Source of the DNA: Eleginops maclovinus
Taxonomy: Eukaryota > Chordata > Actinopteri > Perciformes > Eleginopidae
Direction: 5' to 3'
Length of the DNA stretch: 64,000 nt
Assembly (NCBI RefSeq): GCF_036324505.1
Contig: NC_086363.1
Location: 10,014,653 to 10,078,652, forward strand
In this document: positions 55,201-64,000 of the stretch, one piece after another
How the letters are laid out: the number at the start of each line of letters is the position of its first letter
Position numbering within the stretch: position 1 is the stretch's first letter
Notes under the pieces: model-generated
What the model was told of the DNA's origin: nothing
Database searches by the model: none
Seen by the model: only the letters and a program-made list of their open reading frames with translations
Translations under genes and position numbers: made by a program

Positions 55201-57770
55201 AGGGATAATTACTATAGCCACAGGGCTGCATTAATCAGCTGGGTACATTGGTTGGTTTTTATTATGTTCCACTCCCCTCTCTGGGCCACGCTCACCGAGC
55301 CACCAGGACTACACAGAGCTGGTGGAGGAGCACCGTCGGCCCGCTGCCCGCTTCACGCTGGGTTAATAAATGCTATTAGCCTCTATCTCTTGCCTCTTAA
55401 TTTCTCATTTAACTGGGGACGGTTAAAACAAAACTACACGAGCAGTGGTGTTAATCAAGGACTCGTAGCAGGACTCACATATCTTGATTCAGAGAGCTGG
55501 ACTGGAAGAGGAAATAATTGTGGGATCTCTGGTATAGTTTTTTCTGTGACAATGCTTCACTAAATATCCATGCAGGCAATTCAAATCATTTTCATCTTTA
55601 TCATTAATTAAAGGGCAGCAGGCAGAGATTGTCAAAGACTTTTTTGTACAATTATGCTTGTTTTTTTATTTTTGTGACAATATTTAAATGTACATTCCTT
55701 CTGAACTGTTTGCACTTGCATTGCAGTTCAGATGATGGTTCCTGTACTATAAATATATTAAATATGAGAAGTCCTTTACACTTTACTTAATGGTGCCTGA
55801 CATTTTTGACATTATTATGATTTTTAAAGAAAAATCAGTTTTTAGAACTTTTAGTTATTTGTTTACTTGCATAGACGCTGTTTTGTCTCATGGCACAAAC
55901 ACTATCAAAGTTGGTCTTACGGCAAAACCCATTATTAAAATGTCTTCAATCTTGGTAAGACACTTCGGTTAAATGCAATCGCCAAATGGCATATATTATC
56001 TTGAGGACATTTTTCTAACCTGCGGTGGATCTGTGCGTCAGTGAAAGCCGTGATTGTGATTCCAGCAACAGCAAATGTTCTCCGCTGTGTTTAATCACAT
56101 TAAATATAAACAAAATCAATTGTGCCGCCATGCTCTAATTTTAAATAGCTCCTTGACACCAGTCGAATCCTCCGCGACTTGTATACGTCACCTGCATAAC
56201 ACAAGAGGGTCTGGATGGAGTCACCTCTAAAGAAGCTTGGTTGTGTCATTGCCATGCAGAAACGGGATCAATACTTTCCTCTCAAGTTCATTTCAATAAG
56301 ACAGCTGGCAAAAAAACGGCCCTCGTGGCGTCAGCTTTTTACAGCTTTATGACGCTTATGCGTACCAAGCAAGCTTGCTGTGTTTAGACCATGCAGATAA
56401 AGCAGCGAGCGCCAGGAGAATTTGGGAACTTCTTGCTTTAAGCGTCTGTTTATTAAAAAGACAGATTAAACAAAACTTAATACAAGTTTTTATCTGTCAA
56501 AGATATATAAAACCCCCTATATTTAACCGTTAGCTTGTGTTTGAAAGTGCCTTTAAAGAAAAACGTGTTCAGAAATATGCTGTTAGAGGTATGTGTACGT
56601 ACGTACTGTTCTGTAGAATAACAGCTGTGAGAAGTCAAACCCAAATTGTCTGAGAGAAGGAAAAAAAATGGCATGTTCATTGAATTCGTGTCACGAAGCT
56701 GCCGGTTGGGCTCCTACCGACTTCAACGAACACCCACAGGGCACTAGTAACTCTTCAATTCCAAGCTTTACTCTGAGGAACGGTTAACTTAAGTACAGAA
56801 CTTTCTGTTTCAAATGACTTATAGTGTGTTTGATAAGCAAATTATCCTCTTTGCTTGTCCCAATCCCGCGACAAAAGAGGCTGTTTTCTGTATAAATTAC
56901 CACCATTGAGAGGATTGTCAAAATACTTAAGAGTATCCTGTGAAAGAATAATCATCTGAGCATGATTTTAGCTGCTGAGAAATCTAATTATTTCAACAGC
57001 GACACGCAAACACTTGAAAGCATCATACATAGTCTTATATTAAAAGCGAGCAGTGGATTTTAAACTGCAAGAGTTGTAGCGTGTTTACACAGTGCTGATG
57101 AATATAATACTAAAAACAAACATTTATGTTAAGCAGACTCAGCTGGCACTAAATCTCATTTTGAAGAGAGGCTTGGTATTTCAGATTTGGCTCCCCTAAG
57201 ATCCAGGGATGACTTTCATTTAGTCTCACCTCTCCATCCAACCGGGGTCACCCCTGTTGGTATAGCAAGCACAGCAGTCACATTGCTCCACCATGCGCGC
57301 AGATTGCTTACTAGAACCGCCTGGAACCTTTCATATTTCCCAGTCAGCATTTTTACAGGATAATTTTGGCAGCCTTTAAGGATATCGCTGCCTTAATAGA
57401 GGATAAAAATAAACGGGTGGTGGAAGGGCTATATCAGGCCGGTATAATCTTGTATTCTATACTGTGTGGAGCTAAACGTCTGGCTTTGGCTCCATTCAAT
57501 GAGATTAAACTCCTCCCAGTTGATTCCAAAAGACCATTTGTCCTATTTTTAAAACTAGGAAGAGTGTTTCGAGCCAAGTAAATCTAGAAAGGCCAGTTAA
57601 ATTGATTAAAATACTACAGTATGGTGTAAATGGCATTATAGGGCAGCTTCTAAGAATGTCTTTGGTCTATATCCCATTGAGTGATTTTGGTCAGCAGATT
57701 TCTATAGATAGTTTGTTAGATTCAGTTTGTGTTTGTACGTCTCGATATGTACTGTATGTGTGCATGCATA
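52220..57770. other. esrrb 5' flank, no gene seen
   Basis: This is AT-rich non-coding DNA. A complex block at about 55180-55450 could be regulatory. No exon with protein homology was found on either strand. Confidence 0.5.
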
Positions 57771-57781
57771 TACAAGGAATT

Positions 57782-57784
<3 letters not shown>

Positions 57785-57833
<49 letters not shown>

Positions 57834-57888
57834 TGTGTGTGTCTGTGTGTGCGTGTGTCCGTGTGTGTGGGTGTGGGTGTGTGTGTGT
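57785..57888. repeat. Imperfect (GT)n microsatellite
   Basis: GT repeats of about 104 bp with CT, CG and GG interruptions in the second half. Confidence 0.97.
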
Positions 57889-58689
57889 TAATGCTGTTTT
57901 GGTGTGGCTGTGCGTAGATATAGCAGCGACTGACTTATGTATAAAGAAAGCTTGTCAAAATGTCTCAAAGAAGGCAACAGCTTAATTCAATCAGCGCTGC
58001 CACTTTCAAGACCACAAGGGAGCCAGCTAATGGTGTTAGAAACTTGAAAAGTAGGGAAAAAAATAAGCTTGAGGAAGTTCTCACTACCTGGGAAAGAAGT
58101 CTGTTCCTTGAGGCTTTCCTATACTGTATGATAGTAAAAGCTCCACTCTTCTGGGCCTTGTTGCTTCTCTGTGAGCTCAAATGCTGGATTTTAGTTTGTG
58201 CTCCTCCCATGAGGGGAAAAGCTTTTGCAGAAGTTGGAGGAGGGTTATATGAAGTTCAGTGGAAATGTTTTTTTTTCCAGTACTCAGCCAACTTTTTAAT
58301 AAAAGACAAGAATATGGATCGGGATGTTCTGCAGAAGCATGTTTGGAAGTGAGTGGATGGGGAGTTGGAGAATATACAGGTTTAGTTAAATGGGAAAAAA
58401 GTAACCAATCTTCTAAATAGGCATCCTGTGGGCATTGCCTTTCAGGATTACGAGAAAGAGACAAATGTTATGGTGGAATCTGGATAAACATGACTGTGTG
58501 TCTACGACTGTGTTGTGCAGTGAAAAACTGTGAGTCTATAAGGCATGCACCTCGTGCGCCCTTCCCCCCTTCTCCGACATTCACCCCCATTAATTCCATG
58601 ATTGTGTCTTCCTCTCATTTTCTCCCTCGTTATGCATTTAATGTTTCCAATTTGCCGTCATCACAGAAAAACGCCACAAGAAGCTATAA

Positions 58690-58935
58690 ATTCTTTTCTA
58701 ATTCCAAATAATTAGGATTACACGGACCAGTGGTTTTCAATCAGTGAGATCATCTCGATGATAGATGGTAGGATAACTGGTCATTGCCGAGACATAAATA
58801 TTGTGTCGTTCAATTAATCTGGTCTAATGAGGTGTCAAAGCTGCCACTCATCCATCAAATACAATTAGGAATAAACACATATGCATGGAGATGGGTAATT
58901 AATAATTAGCAAAGCAAAGAAAACAGTATTGGTTT
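58690..58935. promoter_or_regulatory. Candidate homeodomain-rich enhancer block
   Basis: Repeat-free sequence dense in TAAT/ATTA and AATTAG cores (for example TCCAAATAATTAGG and GGTAATTAATAATTAGC). The texture is that of a developmental enhancer. Conservation is not testable here. Confidence 0.3.
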
Positions 58936-60520
58936 CAGCAGCCACATTCACAGAGCAATTTACCACAGCTCTTTCTGCATTCGATTTTTCAAGTGAGTGA
59001 GACAATGCCACATCGGAGGAATTTCAATCAATTTTTTACCCCTTTTTCATGTCTGATGTTAGCTTGGCTCACTGATTCAGTCACTTCAGAAAACTGCTCT
59101 GAACCTTAAGGATGCTGCTGTGAATCACATTATATACAGTTTAACCTTAAAAAAACTAATCTAGGTGCCTTTCATCTAAATGAACCACACCTGGATGCCA
59201 AGAGTGCTCCTAAAACGTGATGGATCGAGTTATTTTCTGGACCATGTAAGAGGAAAACATTTATTCTAGATCTTGGGAATTGGGGACTGTCATCAACCGT
59301 TTGTCTTCATCTCTCTCTCCTAAGCCCACAAGGCTCATTGTCCTAAAAAAGACATTTCATGCAGTGTTCATTGTCCTCCATTTTCAGAAAGCATTCAAGC
59401 ATCCTGACTGAATTAAAGTGCAGGAAGACCTCCAGTGTGAACATCATAATTTATTCTGCCAAGTTTAAAACTGATGTTCTAGCTGTCAAAAGCTCTCATC
59501 AGAAAAGGTAGAAATCTTCCATCAACTCTCAGCCAAAGAACCGACTTATTAAAGCCCTCTGCGGCACCCACGATGACACCTGTCAAACAGGAGCAGGGGG
59601 GCAGTTTACCTTTGACACAGTAAACAATTGTTGGTCAAGTTTGTAAACCTGTGAGAAACACTGGTTTCTTCCATCGCTGCGGTGACTAGGAGCTGCTCAC
59701 GTTACAGCAGCTCCTAGTCGACACTAAGTCATTTTATTGATGTTTGGGATTTAGATTCTGATGGTGAAAACCTTACTCAATTAATCACTAGTTTACCAAT
59801 TGAAATACGTTTTGCAGGACCTTTCTATAAACATATTGAGCACTTTTATTACTTTTGTTAGTTAACGTAAAAACACAGGTTGCATAAACTGTATGATGAT
59901 ACTAAACGTGTCAGTAAAATGTCAATTGTTTTATATGCAGTATAGTGTATTTAAAACACATACGTTTTCTGAAGGACATTCCAGGTATCTGCTGCAAATT
60001 TTGCTCCATATTGTTCACAAAGTGTTTTCTATTGCTAGGATTTCAGGGTCAAATCTCCAACCAATAACAGGGCACATGTGAGTACATGTTTAGCACTACT
60101 CCTTTGTATTCACACCTTTCAGCAAGTTATTTCTTCTATTGGTTGACTTTCATTTGCGCACAGAACCAGAAAAAAGAAAAGAAAATGGCTTGTCTTGTAA
60201 AAGGTAAAAGTTCCTGAGGCAGCTTTGAGAGTGGCCCCTGATTTGTGATTATTTTGCCAATTAAGCTCAGACTATCTGTATCACTTGTATAATGAATATA
60301 AATGAGAGGATAAAGTAGAGGGAATTCATATTCGTATTAAATATACTTTTTATTCCAGTGATACAGAACAGAGCCTTAGCAGGGTCCAATGCTGTGTCCT
60401 AAAGAAGTTAGCGTACAGTGTTGCCTCATGGTGGAGTCACGTAATTCAACACAAGTCTGTGGTGTTGTTTTACTGATGTAAGAGTCTAAATAACAGGACA
60501 GAGACACCCCAATGGTTCAG
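58936..60520. other. esrrb 5' flank, no gene seen
   Basis: No exon was recognised. It contains a perfect short inverted repeat at 59684-59719, listed separately. Confidence 0.5.
59684..59719. repeat. Perfect 14-bp inverted repeat (hairpin)
   Basis: Arm GACTAGGAGCTGCT (59684-59697) and its exact complement AGCAGCTCCTAGTC (59706-59719) surround an 8-nt loop CACGTTAC. There is little pairing outside the arms, so it is too short for a normal microRNA precursor. Confidence 0.9.
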
Positions 60521-60525
60521 TTCAG

Positions 60526-60554
60526 CTGCAGCAGCCGCAGCAGCCGCAGCAGCC

Positions 60555-60623
<69 letters not shown>

Positions 60624-60645
60624 GCTGCCGCCGCAGCAGCAGCAA
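60526..60645. repeat. CAG trinucleotide repeat
   Basis: The core is 22 pure CAG units (60556-60621), flanked by CAGCCG-type interrupted units on both sides. The poly-Ser and poly-Ala reading frames across it have no gene-like context. Confidence 0.97.
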
Positions 60646-60779
60646 AGAGGCAATTACCCAGAGGCATCGGGGCGAAAGACAGGTGGAAAATCAATACATA
60701 ATTTCAGCTTTTCAGACGGTGTTTCCTTCAACTGAGTCAATGTCTCAATTTACTGGTGTGAGTTGCCTTTTGAGTTAAT

Positions 60780-63020
60780 CTCCTTTTGTATTTCATAGTG
60801 TGCCAAAATGTTAATAGAATATACTTTATGAATCCTTACCTACACTGGGTTATTTAAAAGTGGATGAATGCAAATGCAATTGGATTTTGAATGCATTGAA
60901 TGTGAGGTGTAGCATTAATGAGAATTGACAGCATACTGCCATGAATTCTGAGTCTGAAAAAGCTGATTCTAAATTCAAAGAAAAAGGTTATGCAGACACC
61001 TCTGTGCATCCTGTGAGTGGCATTAACCCCTGGGGTTAAGTGTCTGAGCGGAATCTCCTCTCGTCCAAATGGCACAGGAGTGTGGTCTAAGTTCACACAA
61101 AGTTTAAGCCTTCCACACAATACCTCCCAGTCGCACTCCATTATGGGGGAGGGCAGATGGGCAACCCCTGTTTACCCCACATGAGATGCCATGGGTAAGT
61201 GACAGCAGCCAGACACAAAAATGAAACAAATCAATAGTAGCGTCTCTTATGGAGAAGACTAAACCACAGCTCAACATGATAATGACCACAAGTCCACTGA
61301 AGCGTTGAGGCTACCCCCAGAGAGGCGCTTCTTTAAACAAATGTAGGTTGGTGTGATTGACTAATCACTTTCTAAATTAGAAAGGACACTATCATATGGC
61401 TTTGTGCAGCTTTGTCTGTTCTGACTCGCAGGAGCACCTATTGCCCATGATGATTGTTAAACATAATAGTACACCTTCTTCCATAACCTGGCAATTATAC
61501 CGCCTGCAAAAACTTCAGGCATTATCTCCTTAAAAAATAGTAAAAGCCCCATTTTTGGGATTAGATATAGCTAACTTTTATGTTGTGGATTTGAATATGA
61601 AAAGGAGGCTGTTGGGAAGTGCAGGGAGCCCAGGGGACCCAAACACAGACTTCCTCTAAAATGTTAATCGTTTGGCTAATTGAAGGTATGTTCTTTGTCG
61701 GCTCGGCGTTTTGGAGGGTCTCTTCTATGGACCGAGCGAGCACAAGGTAGCAGAGCCCTCAGATGTTATTGTATTTGACTGCTGCTGCACCGGGGTGCCA
61801 GTGGATTTAGGTGCTTTTAAGATAAGTTACGGGGACATACACACACACCCACAGACGTGCGTGGGGACACACTCAAACCTGCATGTATACACACACACCC
61901 ACACGGCAATACATGCACACACACACGCACTCTGACACATGTACATGCCATCTATTTGCATTTCAAAAGAGCATAATTGCCCGGGGCGGTGGCAGGGGGA
62001 GTGTGGCCCCAGGATTCCCCAAGAGTGCCTGTGAAGTTAACGAATCACGAGTCTAGACTCAACCGCAGCTCCTCTTTCATACAAGCATATTCACACCAAC
62101 ATCCTCCTGAGTAATAGGCAGGTAGAGTAGTCACACGCCGTCACACATACAACCCGTTTACTCCTTGCAGTTTAGGTGTGGATTTTTCAAGGATAGTTTG
62201 AAATTGTTTAATACGCTCAGGCATTAGTCACTTTACTTTAAGGCTGACCCTCACTATCACAAAAACAAAAACATCTGGTTGAAGCGTTTACATGCACTGA
62301 AGCCGAGTTACAGTACATGCAGTTGGTCATTGATCAGACTTTAAGGTCCATCTGTAATGACAATCAAAACAAGCCCATGGATGGAGGCTATGGCTTACTA
62401 GATAATGATAACAAGTTTGTATGGATTCTGAATGTTACATTTAATAGCCCCAGATACAGACTCGTATGTTTTTGGTTATACTTCATAAGTAATTTTTCCA
62501 GAAACAGCGACAATGTAAGCAATGTTCTTCCCTTTTCATCAAAGCCAAGAAATCAATTTAATCCATCAAAACTCTGTTAACCAGTTTTCTCTTAATCCTC
62601 AGAGACCGAATACAAGACGTTTCTTATTAACCGAAGTGCAACAGGTCAAGCAGCTAAATCGACGACTTCTGAACAAGAGATATTTTTGGACGACGGAGGA
62701 AACTGTAATGTGAATCCGCAGACGTTGGACAAAAACAGTAATGACATTTATTGATTCATTTTTATTCCTGGCCAAAAATATAATACATTTTGTAAATTTT
62801 GTCAGGTTACTTTAGTTCGTTTTATCTCCTTTTAGTCATTTAAAAAAGTCAGCAAATATTTGAATTGTAGTTTCTGTTCAATGAAATGAACACTGCATTA
62901 TTATAGATGGTGAATATGACACATATGAGATACTACAGCCTTTGCAAATATTGCAGGTAGAAACTACCAGAAATAGTCAGAATGTTAAGCTTTGCCTCAC
63001 TTTTTAAAAGATGTTTGTTA
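60780..63020. other. esrrb 5' flank, no gene seen
   Basis: Mostly AT-rich non-coding DNA. A GC-richer patch and CA-rich tracts (ACACACACCC-like) lie at about 61840-62010. No gene was recognised. Confidence 0.5.
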
Positions 63021-64000
63021 CACATCAGATATCCAGCCTCATGGCAGTCCGGTGGGGACGGTCAGGGAGTGAAGGAGGAGGCGGAGGCGATGCTGAGTCT
63101 GGTACTACACGGACCACAGTCAACTGAAAGGTAAGCTGCTGCCTCGTTGCTGGAAAGACTGATGGCCTGGCAGAAGGGTTATTTGTCTTGTATTGCTGGG
63201 CGAGCCCTCACGTCCACTCAGGAAGAGATGAAAGAGGGACGGACGGTCTGTCTGGGGGAAGTGCTAGCAGTGTGGTGGAGGACAATCTGTCACCAGCAGT
63301 CATCACTTAACTGCGCCCAGAGCTGCACCACTCACTCAATGAGAAACTCACCAGACTTAAATGGGAGCGCTGGGCAGAGCCAGAAAAAGACATGATTAAA
63401 AATATGCATGAAAATGAAATGAAATGCAAATCCTTCACCTTTTTACTTTAGCATTGAGCTCAAAAATATGAATGCGGGAAACAATTTGACCAAAAAGGAA
63501 TCCCTGGAGAACAAAATTAGAACAAGGAATATTCAAGAGGTTAAACTACACATGGCTCTACCTTTTCCACACATAGCTGTATTTTCTAAGTTTTTCATCC
63601 CGCGTCACACCCGCTTGTTTCACAAAATAACACAATACGCACTTTAGCACTAATAGGAGCTGGCAGTGTACGTGGAGGTGAAGGACGTGCAGAGGGGCCG
63701 CCCTGTCTCATGACACAATAAATGACTGTGATCCGGGTTCCAGCAAAAACAAGGACTGCTTTTCAATTCCACCTCTTTTACCCGGATGAATGATGAACCC
63801 TGGGTAAGAGGTGCAATGTTGTGGTATTAATATACATCAGAGGCCAGAGCGCCATACTAAATCAGGAGCCTTCGGTGCATTTGTTATTCTAATGACAAGC
63901 AATATTCACGTTCGGACTGTGTGGCGTCGGGAAATCCTAAACTGTGAGAGAACTTCAAATTAAAATGAAAAGTAAAAACATGGAGAGTTTTTTTTAGGGG

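Noticed and set aside
60470..60778. Poly-alanine and poly-serine proteins of 74-88 residues
   Set aside because: They are frame artefacts of the CAG repeat. There are no splice sites or flanking homology, and nearby frames look random.

Overview
The window is vertebrate nuclear DNA, and most likely a ray-finned fish. It has short exons with GT-AG introns, long AC/GT microsatellites, and coding exons of two vertebrate genes, both transcribed from the minus strand (right to left). There are no operons, phage, CRISPR arrays or bacterial genes. Every exon was placed by reading protein homology together with splice sites and codon phase.

Positions 1-3535 hold the first five coding exons of ylpm1 (YLP motif-containing protein 1, ZAP3). 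The gene runs off the left edge inside exon 5. A compact promoter-like region with ETS and CRE-like motifs lies at about 3600-3860. From about 3900 to 15700 is non-coding DNA. It contains a solo LTR at 10069-10378 with perfect 5-bp target duplications, and several TAAT- or GATA-rich blocks that look like developmental enhancers.

Positions 15717-51464 hold esrrb (estrogen-related receptor beta, NR3B2): a probable long 3'UTR, then seven coding exons. The spliced protein is 452 residues: an N-terminal domain, a two-zinc-finger DNA-binding domain, a C-terminal extension and a ligand-binding domain with an intact AF-2 helix. The first coding exon is only 50 nt (51415-51464). It was recovered by recognising the ERR-beta start MDVSELCIPDP. 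Introns 1 and 2 carry very long microsatellites that become UG repeats in the pre-mRNA, one of them about 160 nt upstream of the zinc-finger-2 exon.

Positions 51465-64000 hold the esrrb 5'UTR and a CCAAT-box promoter candidate, then 5' flanking DNA. The flank has a GT microsatellite, a CAG repeat, a perfect 14-bp hairpin and several enhancer-like blocks, but no recognisable second gene. I found no new multi-gene system. The best leads are the short first exon with two competing start codons, the UG tracts beside exon 3, a proline in the ligand-binding domain, the solo LTR and a changed gene order relative to human.
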